A DNA stretch of 64,000 bases from an uncultured Muribaculaceae bacterium (GCA_910587235.1 CAJUKD010000001.1:1-64000); one strand, 5' to 3'; numbered from the stretch's first letter, positions 25,695-35,324 are shown. Notes: generated by a model from the sequence alone, not told the origin. A program made the numbers and translations.

Positions 25695-28166
25695 ATGAAT
25701 AAGATATCATTGCGGATTATCTGCTTTATTTCACTTTTTGCTTTTGCGGCGGCTCCGCTTGCTCATGCCGGTTCTCTTTCGCCAACAGAGGCTCTGAACC
25801 GTGTTTACAACGGCAGGCATAAAGCTCCTGCCAGGCTTCCTTCAGCGCCATCGTTGTCGCTTGTCATGACAGAAGATATGCCGGGAAGAGCCGAAGCGGG
25901 ATGTTATGTGTTCGCATGCCGCGATGGCCGGGGCTTTCTTGTTGTGAGCGCCGATGATGCCATGTGTCCGTTGTTGGGATATTCGGCTTCTGCATGTGTT
26001 GACGTTTCTACTGTGCCGCCTGCCATGCGTTACTGGCTTAAAACGTATGCACGCGAAATTGAAGCGGCCGCATCAGAAGGACGGTCATACATCGCATCTG
26101 CCGTTTCGCGGCGTGTGCGTCCTGCGATAGAACCGCTTGTGTCTACACGATGGAATCAGGATACCCCATATAATAATATGTGTCCCGATGTAGACGGGGC
26201 ACGAGCTGTCACAGGATGTGTCGCCACGGCTCTTGCTCAGGTTATGCGCTATCATCGTTGGCCGCAGCAAGGGCATGGAGCGAACAGTTACATGCTTACC
26301 GACGGAACTGAGGTGTCGATGAACTTTGCCGACAGTTATTTCGAGTGGAACGAGATGCTTGATGACTATGCGCTTCAGGTGGCTACTCCGACACAGAGTT
26401 CAGCCGTGGCTGAACTTATGTTTGCCTGCGGTGTTGCAGTCGACATGCAGTACACATCAACCGAGAGTGGCGCTCAGGTTCTTGATGTTCCTGCCGCCAT
26501 GGTTAAATACTTTGACTATGATAAGGGAATCCGCTATCTTTCGCGTGACTATTACGGCCTATATGCCTGGGAGGAGTTGATATATGACCAACTTGTCGAA
26601 TTCGGCCCTGTGCAGTATTCCGGTCAGAGCAACGAGGGAGGACATTCTTTTGTGTGCGACGGTTATAGTTCCGACGGATATTTCCACTTCAACTGGGGCT
26701 GGGGCGGAATGAGCGACGGATATTTTCTCCTGACAGCCCTTGATCCTGATGAGCAGGGTATAGGTGGCTCTATGTCAGGATTCAGTTATGATCAAAGTAT
26801 CATAGCTAATGTCAGCCGACCGGCCGGAAGTGAAACAGTCGTTTATGAGAATATACTTTTCGACGGAGATTTTGCTGTGGGGCCGCGGCAGACCGATGCC
26901 GGTTCTGCTGTTACAGTTTCAGGATCTGTCGGTAACTTTTCAATAGATGCCGTTTCCGGTACACTTGGGATGAAAATAATGTCCTCCATGCCGTCGGCCA
27001 CACCGCTTTATGCCGAAGGACCGGAAATCCGTGACATGAATCCGGGCGGGTTCCTGCGGGGATATCAGGTGCTTCTGCCTGAATATATTCCTGACGGTGA
27101 ATATATTGTCAGTCCTGTTTTTCGCGGAGCATCCGGAGAATGGACTGATATTCCTGTGCGGATTTCCGATGCATCTTCTGTGCATATGAATGTTTCAGGA
27201 GGAATATGCACCTTTACCGATATTTCAGGAACAGAGGTTGAGATTCTGAATCTGAAAGCCCGGACTCCTTTTTATCTCGGTTGCGATTTTCATATTACGG
27301 CAAAAGCCAGCAATCGGTCCGAGGAGGAATTTTACGGAGTTATAAGTGCTGTTCTTGCAGAACCGGATACAGATACGCCTGTAGCTCTCGGCGATAATTT
27401 TTCTCTCGATCTTCAAGGCGGACAAAGCGAGGATATAGAATATATTTCGGCCTTCGAACGTTTTATGCCGGGACAAGAACCGGTCGCAGGGATTTACAAA
27501 CTCTATTTTGTCGACACCGATACCGGTCGTATCCTCGGTGATGGAATCGAAGTTGAATTACACGCACGGCCCGAGAATGTGGTTGTTGCTGTTACAGGAC
27601 TTACGCTTGCCGACGGACGAACTACTGATGTCGACAAGACGGAACTTTCTTTTAGCGCGACTGTCGATTGTACCGAAGGCTATTTCGGCGGAACTCTTAC
27701 GGTAGCTATATTCCCTTATACGCATGACAGCAGTGAGATGCGATCTGTAGCCACATTCACTTCGGAGCCTTTGTTTGTCGAAGCCGGTGCTTCTGTGCGT
27801 ATGACAGCCGGTGGCGATTTTGCTGAAGGCGAGGAGAACCGCACTTACATGGCTGTTGTTTTTGACGGACAGACTCAGATCAGCAATCCGCTGCTGTTCA
27901 CACTCGCACGTGACAAGGTCGACGTACGAGGAGTCGAAAGCCGTGATGAAGTGCGACTTTATCCTAATCCGGTCGAAGGACTGCTTTATGTTGAATCAGG
28001 CAGCCGGGTATTAAGTCTTAGTGTATATTCGGCGGTAGGAGCTGTAGTGCTACATAATCGCGGGGAGTCCCAGATCGACATGTCGTCGTTGCCGTCAGGC
28101 ATCTATTTTATAGAAGTTAATACCGAAGGTGCCGGAAAGTCAATACGCCGTATCATAAAGAAATAA
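25695..28166 (+). CDS. C10 (streptopain-like) cysteine protease with type IX sorting domain
   Basis: Exported protease of 823 residues. There is a signal peptide (ICFISLFAFAAAPLAHA), then a SpeB-type propeptide (~27-135), then the C10 peptidase domain with catalytic Cys 175 (VTGCVATALAQVMRYHRWP) and His 317 (NEGGHSFVCDGY). The FHFNWGWGGMSDGYF signature of the family follows. Residues ~400-750 are beta-rich domains. The last ~70 residues (VRLYPNPVEGLLYVES to IRRIIKK) are a type A C-terminal sorting domain, which directs export across the outer membrane by the type IX system and surface attachment. An AGAGG-type ribosome binding site precedes the ATG. It stands alone between feoAB and the permease gene. 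Confidence 0.93.
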   Translation: MNKISLRIICFISLFAFAAAPLAHAGSLSPTEALNRVYNGRHKAPARLPSAPSLSLVMTEDMPGRAEAGCYVFACRDGRGFLVVSADDAMCPLLGYSASACVDVSTVPPAMRYWLKTYAREIEAAASEGRSYIASAVSRRVRPAIEPLVSTRWNQDTPYNNMCPDVDGARAVTGCVATALAQVMRYHRWPQQGHGANSYMLTDGTEVSMNFADSYFEWNEMLDDYALQVATPTQSSAVAELMFACGVAVDMQYTSTESGAQVLDVPAAMVKYFDYDKGIRYLSRDYYGLYAWEELIYDQLVEFGPVQYSGQSNEGGHSFVCDGYSSDGYFHFNWGWGGMSDGYFLLTALDPDEQGIGGSMSGFSYDQSIIANVSRPAGSETVVYENILFDGDFAVGPRQTDAGSAVTVSGSVGNFSIDAVSGTLGMKIMSSMPSATPLYAEGPEIRDMNPGGFLRGYQVLLPEYIPDGEYIVSPVFRGASGEWTDIPVRISDASSVHMNVSGGICTFTDISGTEVEILNLKARTPFYLGCDFHITAKASNRSEEEFYGVISAVLAEPDTDTPVALGDNFSLDLQGGQSEDIEYISAFERFMPGQEPVAGIYKLYFVDTDTGRILGDGIEVELHARPENVVVAVTGLTLADGRTTDVDKTELSFSATVDCTEGYFGGTLTVAIFPYTHDSSEMRSVATFTSEPLFVEAGASVRMTAGGDFAEGEENRTYMAVVFDGQTQISNPLLFTLARDKVDVRGVESRDEVRLYPNPVEGLLYVESGSRVLSLSVYSAVGAVVLHNRGESQIDMSSLPSGIYFIEVNTEGAGKSIRRIIKK

Positions 28167-28185
28167 ATCCGGAGGAATGTGGGGG

Positions 28186-28221
28186 CGGGAGCCGATGTAC
28201 CTGTCGTGGGCGCGGCTCCCG
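28186..28221 (+). terminator. Hairpin after the C10 protease gene
   Basis: CGGGAGCCG (28186-28194) pairs perfectly with CGGCTCCCG (28213-28221) over an 18-base loop, 19 bases past the stop. No T run follows, so it may be a terminator of weak form or an mRNA 3'-end hairpin. Confidence 0.45.
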
Positions 28222-28261
28222 ATCCTGTATTTGAAACAACAGGACTATATTTCTCAATTTC

Positions 28262-28293
28262 TTTGTCTGATTAGGACGATTGTGCTAAATTTG
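28262..28293 (+). promoter_or_regulatory. Bacteroidetes promoter for the ABC permease gene
   Basis: TTTG (28262-28265), a 20-base spacer, then TAAATTTG (28286-28293): both elements are exact matches. The start codon is 28 bases downstream. Confidence 0.75.
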
Positions 28294-28321
28294 TGGAAAT
28301 TTTAAGCGTTTGATCGTTTTT

Positions 28322-29575
28322 ATGAACGTAAGTTACTGGATTTCGCGTCGGCTTCAGTTGCGTGGCGGTCCCGGCTCGGGCAGTTCGGCAGGGGCTGTCA
28401 TTGCCGTGGCAGGGATAGCTTTGGCTCTCGTTGTGATGGAACTGACCATAGCTGTCGTGATAGGATTCAAGGAAGAGATCCGGCATAAACTCATGGGTTT
28501 CGACGCACAAGTGACGGTCTATCCCGCTTATGACCCGACTACCGGCTCAAGTGCGCATTCAATAGACAATTATGACAATTTACGTTCAATAATCAGTGAA
28601 TCGACAGGATCTTCGGATATAAGGGCGGTGATCCGTCAGCCCGGGATACTGAAAACCGATAATGATTTTCAAGGCGTGATATTCATCGGCCAAAGTTGTG
28701 ATGCTCCTTTTGAATTTGAACTCGGCAATATCACTGAAGGGTGTTGGCCTGATTATTGCTCTGTCGGTAGCGATGCCGATCTGGTGATTTCGCAGACGCT
28801 TGCACGTTCGCTGGGGCTTTCGGTAGGTGACAAACTTTTTTCGACGTTCATTATCGACGGAGAAGTGAAATTGCGGCGCAACCGTGTTGCCGCACTCTAC
28901 AGTTCCAGTTTCGGTGAATACGACCGCAATGTAGTATACGCCTCTCTTAGAATGTTGCGACGTGTGTCAGGACTTGATTCATTGAGCTGTACGAGCATAG
29001 ACGTGCGCGGGATAGCCGATTCCGACATAGCTGCCACGGCATCTGTCCTGCAGTCCGATCTGCTTGAGGCTTCAGCACGTCCCGATGGTCCGGGACTGCA
29101 TCCCGTATCGTCGGTGATGGAGAGCGGAGCTTTGTATTTCAACTGGCTTGCACTGCTTGATACCAATGTGGTGGTGATATTTGTCTTAATGCTCTGTGTG
29201 GCTGCTTTTACGCTGATTTCAAGTCTGTTTATCCTTATTCTTGAGCGTGTGCGTACCATAGGAGTGCTTCGTGCTATAGGTGCCGACCGTCGTACGGTGG
29301 AGCGTGTGTTCATGTTCATGGCTATGCGTCTTGTGGCTATGGGTATGCTTTTGGGTAATCTGGCCGGTATCGCTTTAATTTTGATTCAGCACTATACCAA
29401 CGCGGTGCCGCTTGATCCCGAGATGTACTATCTGCGTTCGGTGCCGGCGGCTCTTGAGTGGGGATGGTTCCTGCTCCTTAATGTGGGCGTGGCGTTGGCA
29501 GCATGGCTTGTACTTGTGCTTCCGGCACGTCTTACGGCATCTGTCGACCCGGCCAGAGTGATGCATTACGAGTAA
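28322..29575 (+). CDS. LolC/LolE-like ABC transporter permease
   Basis: FtsX/MacB-type permease of 417 residues from the ATG at 28322 (MNVSYWISRRLQLRGG); an upstream TTG is less likely. One membrane helix lies near the N-terminus (GAVIAVAGIALALVVMELTIAVV). A periplasmic MacB core domain covers ~60-270, and three C-terminal helices carry the FtsX motif FTLISSLFILILERVRTIGVLRAIGADRRTVERVFM. This layout matches lipoprotein-releasing permeases of the Lol system that move lipoproteins toward the outer membrane. The ATPase partner is not adjacent, as is common in Bacteroidetes. rsfS and ftsH follow under a separate promoter. Confidence 0.88.
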   Translation: MNVSYWISRRLQLRGGPGSGSSAGAVIAVAGIALALVVMELTIAVVIGFKEEIRHKLMGFDAQVTVYPAYDPTTGSSAHSIDNYDNLRSIISESTGSSDIRAVIRQPGILKTDNDFQGVIFIGQSCDAPFEFELGNITEGCWPDYCSVGSDADLVISQTLARSLGLSVGDKLFSTFIIDGEVKLRRNRVAALYSSSFGEYDRNVVYASLRMLRRVSGLDSLSCTSIDVRGIADSDIAATASVLQSDLLEASARPDGPGLHPVSSVMESGALYFNWLALLDTNVVVIFVLMLCVAAFTLISSLFILILERVRTIGVLRAIGADRRTVERVFMFMAMRLVAMGMLLGNLAGIALILIQHYTNAVPLDPEMYYLRSVPAALEWGWFLLLNVGVALAAWLVLVLPARLTASVDPARVMHYE

Positions 29576-29677
29576 TAAATTCCGAAGCGTCGCACATTTT
29601 TCCGATTCACTTGTTTTAAAGAAAGCAAATAATCCACCCGCGGAGCTGCTGCGCGGAGCAAATTCAATTTATTTGAT

Positions 29678-29685
29678 TATCTTTG
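29678..29685 (+). promoter_or_regulatory. Candidate -7 box for rsfS-ftsH
   Basis: TATCTTTG, exact TAnnTTTG match, 25 bases before the rsfS start. Confidence 0.6.
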
Positions 29686-29710
29686 TCGGAGAAATAAAGT
29701 TAAATTTTTA

Positions 29711-30070
29711 ATGAACGATTCATCCAAGCTTAAAGAACTTATAGTAGAAGGAATCCGCGACCGCAAGGGTCGCAAGATAACTGTGGTCGATATGGCCGAT
29801 ATCGACGAAGCCTCGGCTCGCAGTTTCATAATTGCAGAAGGCACATCCACAATGCATGTGGCCTCAATCGTCGAAAGCGTGGCGGATTATGTGCGCATAC
29901 ATTCCGGCATAAAGCCGTTCAATGCCGACGGAAACGACGGTTCGGAATGGATTGTACTTGATTACGGCGACATCTGGGCACATATCTTTCTGCCGGAAGC
30001 ACGTATGCGATATAATCTCGAGGATCTGTGGGCTGATGCTGTAATAAGTGAATTGCCCGATTTGGATTAA
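29711..30070 (+). CDS. rsfS: Ribosomal silencing factor RsfS
   Basis: Small protein of 119 residues (DUF143/Iojap family) that binds L14 on the 50S subunit and blocks subunit joining when nutrients are scarce. The family blocks ITVVDMADIDEASARSFIIAEGTSTMHVASI and NADGNDGSEWIVLDYGDIWAHIFLPEARMRYNLEDLWADA are clear. The ATG at 29711 gives the standard N-terminus. It is 29 bases upstream of ftsH on the same strand; the rsfS-ftsH arrangement is common in Bacteroidetes, so both probably share the promoter near 29678. Confidence 0.95.
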   Translation: MNDSSKLKELIVEGIRDRKGRKITVVDMADIDEASARSFIIAEGTSTMHVASIVESVADYVRIHSGIKPFNADGNDGSEWIVLDYGDIWAHIFLPEARMRYNLEDLWADAVISELPDLD

Positions 30071-30099
30071 TCATTCCACACCAATAACAGAAAACAACA

Positions 30100-32148
30100 A
30101 TGCCTATTTCTCCGAATATCAATAACGGAAAAAATAAGAACCCGTTCAAGTTCAGCCTCTGGTGGATGTATGCCATCGTCTTTTTTGTGCTTGGCGGCAT
30201 ACTTTATTTTGATAATGACACCGTCAACAAAGAGGTGCTTTATTCCGATTTCGAGCGCTATGTCGAGGTCGACCACGGTATACGTAAAATAGTTGTCTAT
30301 CCTGACAAACGCGAAGTTCAGGGCTTCCTGACCGATTCGCTGGCTTCCGTGCTCTTCCGGGGTACTAATTATGCCTCGGACAGGGGTGTCGACGCTACCG
30401 TAACTGCCAATATCCCATCGGCCGACCAGCTGACGGAAAAAATTGATAAATGGCGTGAATCCGGAGCTTTCACCGGCGACTACAAGGTGGAAAATTCCGG
30501 TAATTTCACACATCTTATCTATGGCATTCTGCCTCTGGTGCTTATGGTTGTGTTCTGGATATATCTTATGCGGCGAATGTCGGGCGGTGGTTCGGCCGGT
30601 CCCGGTGGAGGTGTATTCAGTGTCGGCAAATCGAAAGCAATGCTCTTCGATAAAAATAATTCCGATAAAGTTACGTTCAAGGATGTCGCCGGTCTGAGTG
30701 AGGCCAAGACGGAAATTGAGGAAATCGTCGAATTTCTGAAAAATCCTGATCGCTATACAAATCTTGGCGGTAAAATACCAAAGGGAGCCTTGCTTGTAGG
30801 ACCTCCCGGAACAGGTAAGACCCTTCTTGCCAAGGCAGTTGCCGGCGAAGCCGATGTGCCGTTTTTCTCCATGTCGGGAAGTGATTTTGTCGAGATGTTT
30901 GTCGGTGTCGGAGCCTCGCGTGTACGCGACCTCTTCCGTCAGGCCAAGGAAAAAGCTCCATGTATAGTATTCATAGACGAAATCGACGCCGTCGGTCGGG
31001 CACGTAGCCGCAATGCAGGCATGGGATCGAACGACGAACGTGAAAATACCCTAAACCAGCTGCTTACAGAGATGGATGGTTTCGGCAGCAACAGCGGCGT
31101 GATTATTCTTGCCGCTACTAACCGCGCCGACATACTCGACAAAGCTCTGCTGCGCGCCGGGCGTTTCGACCGTCAGATTTACGTCGATCTGCCGGATCTT
31201 CCCGACCGTGTCGCCATCTTTAAAGTGCACTTGCGCAAGGTGAAGACTGCTCCTGATCTTGATATTGACCTTCTTGCGCGCCAGACTCCCGGATTTTCAG
31301 GAGCTGACATAGCCAACGTCTGCAATGAGGCTGCGCTGATTGCAGCCCGTCACAATAAAGAATTTGTCAGCAAGGACGATTTCTCGGCAGCTGTCGACCG
31401 AATTATCGGCGGTCTTGAAAAACGTTCCAAGATAACTACCGACGAAGAGAAGCGGGCAATCGCCATACACGAGGCCGGACATGCTACCGTGTCATGGCAT
31501 CTGCGCTATGCCAACCCGTTGGTCAAAGTAACTATCGTACCTCGCGGCAAGGCTCTTGGTGCGGCATGGTATCTGCCGGAAGAACGACAGATAACGGCAT
31601 CCGATGTATTACTCGACGACATCTGTGCCACTCTTGGCGGTCGTGCGGCCGAAGAATTGTTCCTCAACCGGGTATCCACCGGTGCCGCGAACGACCTGGA
31701 GCGCGTCACCAAGCAGGCCTATGCCATGGTGGTTTACTATGGAATGAGCGATCGTCTGCCGAATCTATGCTACTACGATTCCTCCGGTCAGGACAGCATT
31801 TTCACAAAACCGTACAGTAACGAGCGCGCCAAAATCATCGATGAGGAAGTGTCGCGTATCATCAACGAGCAGTACGAACGAGCCAAGACCATCCTTCGCG
31901 AGCATGCCGAAGGCCATGGACGCCTTGCCGACACGCTGATCAACCGTGAGGTGATTTTCACCGAAGATGTCATCACTATTTTCGGCCCGCGCAAGTGGGC
32001 GTCGCGTACCGATGAGATTCTCAAAGCCAACGAGTCGCAGACGCTTCCGCCTCCCATCACCGATGTTGAGGCCGCCGAGGTGTCGTCATCGGTAATTGAC
32101 GCTGATGCCGATGAAAAAGAACAATCAGAATCCTCTAAAGAATCATAA
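30100..32148 (+). CDS. ftsH: ATP-dependent zinc metalloprotease FtsH
   Basis: Membrane-anchored AAA+ protease of 682 residues for quality control of membrane and regulatory proteins. It has an N-terminal membrane helix (WWMYAIVFFVLGGILYF), a periplasmic domain (~40-145) and a second helix (LIYGILPLVLMVVFWIYLM). The AAA domain has Walker A GPPGTGKT (234-241), Walker B CIVFIDEID and SRH residues NRADILDKALLRAGRFDRQ. The zinc protease motif is HEAGH (457-461), with the third ligand Asp in GAANDLERVT. The tail is acidic and Ser-rich (DADADEKEQSESSKES), which is poorly conserved. Length is normal for the order. Confidence 0.97.
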   Translation: MPISPNINNGKNKNPFKFSLWWMYAIVFFVLGGILYFDNDTVNKEVLYSDFERYVEVDHGIRKIVVYPDKREVQGFLTDSLASVLFRGTNYASDRGVDATVTANIPSADQLTEKIDKWRESGAFTGDYKVENSGNFTHLIYGILPLVLMVVFWIYLMRRMSGGGSAGPGGGVFSVGKSKAMLFDKNNSDKVTFKDVAGLSEAKTEIEEIVEFLKNPDRYTNLGGKIPKGALLVGPPGTGKTLLAKAVAGEADVPFFSMSGSDFVEMFVGVGASRVRDLFRQAKEKAPCIVFIDEIDAVGRARSRNAGMGSNDERENTLNQLLTEMDGFGSNSGVIILAATNRADILDKALLRAGRFDRQIYVDLPDLPDRVAIFKVHLRKVKTAPDLDIDLLARQTPGFSGADIANVCNEAALIAARHNKEFVSKDDFSAAVDRIIGGLEKRSKITTDEEKRAIAIHEAGHATVSWHLRYANPLVKVTIVPRGKALGAAWYLPEERQITASDVLLDDICATLGGRAAEELFLNRVSTGAANDLERVTKQAYAMVVYYGMSDRLPNLCYYDSSGQDSIFTKPYSNERAKIIDEEVSRIINEQYERAKTILREHAEGHGRLADTLINREVIFTEDVITIFGPRKWASRTDEILKANESQTLPPPITDVEAAEVSSSVIDADADEKEQSESSKES

Positions 32149-32188
32149 AAGGTAATTAAAGGCTTTTTTGTCTTTGAACCGCCTGATA

Positions 32189-33520
32189 ATGCGTTATATC
32201 AGTACAAACAGTCCCGGGACTTCCGTTTCTCTCAGCGAAGCCACATGCCGCTGTGTCGCTTCTGACGGCGGCTTATTCATGCCGGAATATGTGCCGGTAG
32301 TGCCTAAGGCATTTTTTAACAATTTCGAGGAGATGAATATACGCGACATAGCCTATGTCGTGGCTACAACCTTTTTCGGCGATGATATAAATCCGGAATT
32401 GCTGAAAGGTATTGTGGACTATGCTTTCGTTGCCGATGCGCCGTTGGTCGAGCTTTCTCCCGATAATTATGTGCTTGAACTCTTCCATGGACCGACTTTG
32501 ACGTTCAAGGATTATGGAGCACGTTTCATGTCAGGATTTCTGGATGTTGCCGCTGCCGTCGACGGACGCCGCCGATGTGTCATAACCGCCTCTACAGGAA
32601 ATACCGCTGCTGCTGTGGCTAATGCCGCTGTAGGAATGAAAGATGTCGATATATTCATACTTTTTCCACATGGCAAGCTCAGTCGTATGGCAGAGGCTCA
32701 GTTCACTACTTTGGGGCGCAACATACACCCTATAGAGGTGAATGCCGGAATAGATGAATGTAAAAGCCTTGTCGGCGAGGCTATTGCCGCAAGCGATTCG
32801 ATAGAGGATTATTGTCTTATAGGAGCCAATTCAATCAATATAGCCCGCCTTTTGCCGCAGATTGTGTTTTATTATTATGCTTGTTCGCGGCTGCGCAAAA
32901 AAGGGCACAGGCATGTGGCGTCAACACGTTTTGCCATCCCTTGCGGCAATATGGGGAATCTGGTGGCCGCTGAGCTTGCGCGCCGTACCGGGCTGCAGAC
33001 AGGGCGTATCATTGCCGCCTGTGCGGCCGACAACAGCGCTGTAGCAGGCGAATGGCAGGGCGGCGGGCATCCTGCCGTAAGCCTGGCTCCCTCAATGTCC
33101 ATGCGTGATTCATCCAACTATGCCCGTTTGCTTCATCTCTACGGAGGCAACAGGGAAGACATGGTGCGTGATATGGAATTTTTCGGTGTGGACGATGCCG
33201 ATATAATCCGTACTATAAATTATGTACGCGACCGTTATGGCTATACATTCGATGCACATGGCGCAGCGGCATACGCCGCACGTCTGCAGGCTCTTGGCGG
33301 TGACGTATCGGCAGGAGTACCTGTTGTAACTCTTGCCACGGGGCATCCGGCCAAACTTCTCGACACAATGACCGCCATTACGGGTGCTTCGGTCGAAATG
33401 CCGGAAAAACTTGCATGTTTCATTAATGCACGACGCGTACCTGTACATAAAATTCCGCCTACTATGCCCGCTTTGCGTAAAGCAATAAGCAAGGCACTGC
33501 ATTCCAACGACAACAGATAA
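32189..33520 (+). CDS. thrC: Threonine synthase
   Basis: PLP enzyme converting O-phosphohomoserine to threonine; 443 residues from the ATG at 32189 (MRYISTNSPGTSVSLSEA). A TTG start 21 bases earlier would add seven non-conserved residues. The PLP Lys lies in HGPTLTFKDYGARFM, the phosphate-binding loop is ITASTGNTAAAVANAAVG, and the substrate region IPCGNMGNLVAAELARR is present. It lies 40 bases after ftsH without a recognisable terminator between, so read-through is possible. The genes for homoserine kinase and aspartokinase, often adjacent in other genera, are not in the window. Confidence 0.95.
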   Translation: MRYISTNSPGTSVSLSEATCRCVASDGGLFMPEYVPVVPKAFFNNFEEMNIRDIAYVVATTFFGDDINPELLKGIVDYAFVADAPLVELSPDNYVLELFHGPTLTFKDYGARFMSGFLDVAAAVDGRRRCVITASTGNTAAAVANAAVGMKDVDIFILFPHGKLSRMAEAQFTTLGRNIHPIEVNAGIDECKSLVGEAIAASDSIEDYCLIGANSINIARLLPQIVFYYYACSRLRKKGHRHVASTRFAIPCGNMGNLVAAELARRTGLQTGRIIAACAADNSAVAGEWQGGGHPAVSLAPSMSMRDSSNYARLLHLYGGNREDMVRDMEFFGVDDADIIRTINYVRDRYGYTFDAHGAAAYAARLQALGGDVSAGVPVVTLATGHPAKLLDTMTAITGASVEMPEKLACFINARRVPVHKIPPTMPALRKAISKALHSNDNR

Positions 33521-33548
33521 TTCCTTAACCTTTTTAAATAAAACTGAA

Positions 33549-33899
33549 ATGGCAAACAAACGTAATCTTAAGAAGCTGATCCGACGAGTGTGCGGAGAAA
33601 TCGCGGCTGAAGCGATTATCGCTTATCAGACCATACCTTCCATGTCATCCGAAACAGTCGGACAGATTCTGGGTGATGTGGCCGAACTGCAGTGTGAAAC
33701 TTTGTCACGCATAAGCTTTTCTTTCGACAAATCACGGGCTGACTTCGAGAACGGAGCCGCCTATCGTGCTGCACGCCGCCGTTACAATGCCGCCGCTTTC
33801 GCACGCCTGAGAACTGATTTCACCGAGGGTGTAAACAAAGTGTTGAAGGAACTTAACGCCGCCATTCCCGCCGAAGTAAGGGAAGCCAACAAGCAATGA
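33549..33899 (+). CDS. Small conserved-type protein of unknown function
   Basis: Protein of 116 residues that I do not recognise by family. It is basic at the N-terminus (MANKRNLKKLIRRVCGEIAAEA), predicted mostly alpha-helical, with no signal peptide, membrane helix or Cys pair. It holds several short Arg-rich stretches (AARRRYNAAAFARLRTDF). Its stop overlaps the start of the following acyltransferase gene (ATGA at 33896-33899), and a third gene follows 4 bases later, so translation of the three is probably coupled. This suggests, but does not prove, a link with lipid or small-molecule metabolism. Confidence 0.8.
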   Translation: MANKRNLKKLIRRVCGEIAAEAIIAYQTIPSMSSETVGQILGDVAELQCETLSRISFSFDKSRADFENGAAYRAARRRYNAAAFARLRTDFTEGVNKVLKELNAAIPAEVREANKQ

Positions 33900-34438
33900 A
33901 CCTCGCGGGTCTTATTCTGAAGATGTTCGGCTGGAAAGTCGAGATCACAGTGCCGGACTATGAAAAGGCCCTGATATGCGTGGCGCCACATACAAGCAAC
34001 TGGGATTTTATAATCGGAAAACTTGCCTACGCCTCTGTCGGGCGTAAGGCAGGGTTTCTGATGAAAGAAGACTGGTTTTTCTGGCCTTTGGGTCCTGTGT
34101 TTCGCAGTATAGGAGGCATACCCGTACCTCGGCGCCGTAAGAGCGGGTCGCTGACCGAAACGATAATAGAGAAATTCAGAACAACAAATAGTCTTGTTCT
34201 GGCCATAACTCCGGAAGGTACGCGCAGCCGCAATACCGACTGGCATACGGGCTTTCTGCATATAGCCCGTGAAGCCGATGTGCCCTTGTTGCTGGGAGCT
34301 ATAGATTTCGCCGACAAACGGGTGCTCATATCAAGACGTTTTCTACTCTCAGGCGACATTGCCGCCGACATGGCTGCCATAAAACGCTATTACCGGCCTT
34401 TTAAAGGCAAACATCCGGAAAAGTTCGCAACCGAATAA
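33896..34438 (+). CDS. PlsC-like acyltransferase
   Basis: Glycerophosphate-type acyltransferase of 180 residues, shorter than classical PlsC (~240). The catalytic HX4D motif is HTSNWD and the substrate-binding block is EGTRSRN. The intervening region (KEDWFFWPLGPVFRSIGGIPVPRRR) matches the bacterial 1-acyl-sn-glycerol-3-phosphate acyltransferase group of this compact type. There is no clear membrane anchor except a hydrophobic N-terminus (NLAGLILKMFGW). It overlaps the upstream small gene by 4 bases. A second, different acyltransferase is at 51176-52006, so the lipid made by each cannot be assigned from sequence. Confidence 0.88.
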   Translation: MNLAGLILKMFGWKVEITVPDYEKALICVAPHTSNWDFIIGKLAYASVGRKAGFLMKEDWFFWPLGPVFRSIGGIPVPRRRKSGSLTETIIEKFRTTNSLVLAITPEGTRSRNTDWHTGFLHIAREADVPLLLGAIDFADKRVLISRRFLLSGDIAADMAAIKRYYRPFKGKHPEKFATE

Positions 34439-34442
34439 AGAT

Positions 34443-35249
34443 ATGGATACTTACGATATTTTTCGTGTCGCATCCGCGCCTCTCGATATAGTATGGGCTG
34501 ATCGTGATGCCAATCTTGCCGCTGTCGACGCTATTGTGGACAAGGTGGAGGATGGTGCTGATCTGCTTGTGCTTCCTGAACTCTTTTCCACCGGCTACGT
34601 CAACGATCCCCAGCTCCTTGCCGATATAGCTGAAACCAATACGGGCCGTACTGTGGATCGTCTGAAAGAATGGGCGTCACGCCGCAGTATTGCCATTGCC
34701 GGCAGCTTTCTGGCACGCACTGCCCACCGCTATTATAATCGTGCTTTTTTTATCGAACCGTCGGGAGAAGAAACGTACTACGACAAACGCCATCTTTTCT
34801 CTCTCAGCGATGAGGCAAAGGTCTACGCACAGGGCGTGACCAACAAACCCATAATTCGTTTCCGCGGATGGAACATATCCATGATTGTGTGCTACGACCT
34901 GCGTTTTCCGGTATGGTGTCGCAGCATACGCAATTCCTACGACTTGCTCCTTGTGCCGTCCAATTGGCCGCAGGTACGCGGATATGCTTTCGAGCATCTG
35001 CTGATAGCCCGTGCTATCGAGAATCAGGCGGCTGTGGTAGGCGCAAACCGCGGCGGCGAGGACGAATATGGGAAATACGACGGCCTGTCGTATATTTTCG
35101 ACTCCAACGGTAAACCTGTCGCGCGCCGCGACGAACGCACCGGCCTGTTATATGCTGAGTTGAACCGTGGTCGCTTGCGCACACAGCGCGAGCGTTTCCC
35201 CGTTGTCTACGATGCCGACGAATTCCGGCTTACAGCTCCGGAGCTATAG
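34443..35249 (+). CDS. Nitrilase-superfamily amidase (omega-amidase type)
   Basis: Carbon-nitrogen hydrolase of 268 residues, matching the YafV/Nit2-like omega-amidase group that hydrolyses 2-oxoglutaramate and 2-oxosuccinamate, products of transamination. The Glu-Lys-Cys catalytic triad is visible: Glu in LVLPELFSTGY, Lys in YYDKRHLF, Cys in IVCYDLRFPVWCR. The C-terminal part NQAAVVGANRGGEDEYGKYDGLSYIFDSNGK is typical. It is separated from the acyltransferase by 4 bases. The substrate is inferred from family resemblance only. Confidence 0.87.
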   Translation: MDTYDIFRVASAPLDIVWADRDANLAAVDAIVDKVEDGADLLVLPELFSTGYVNDPQLLADIAETNTGRTVDRLKEWASRRSIAIAGSFLARTAHRYYNRAFFIEPSGEETYYDKRHLFSLSDEAKVYAQGVTNKPIIRFRGWNISMIVCYDLRFPVWCRSIRNSYDLLLVPSNWPQVRGYAFEHLLIARAIENQAAVVGANRGGEDEYGKYDGLSYIFDSNGKPVARRDERTGLLYAELNRGRLRTQRERFPVVYDADEFRLTAPEL

Positions 35250-35324
35250 GGAATGATACTGCAACCGTTCCCGGCGGATTGCGCGGCAATAATGGTTTGA
35301 TGCGATGGATTTCAGGGGTATTTT

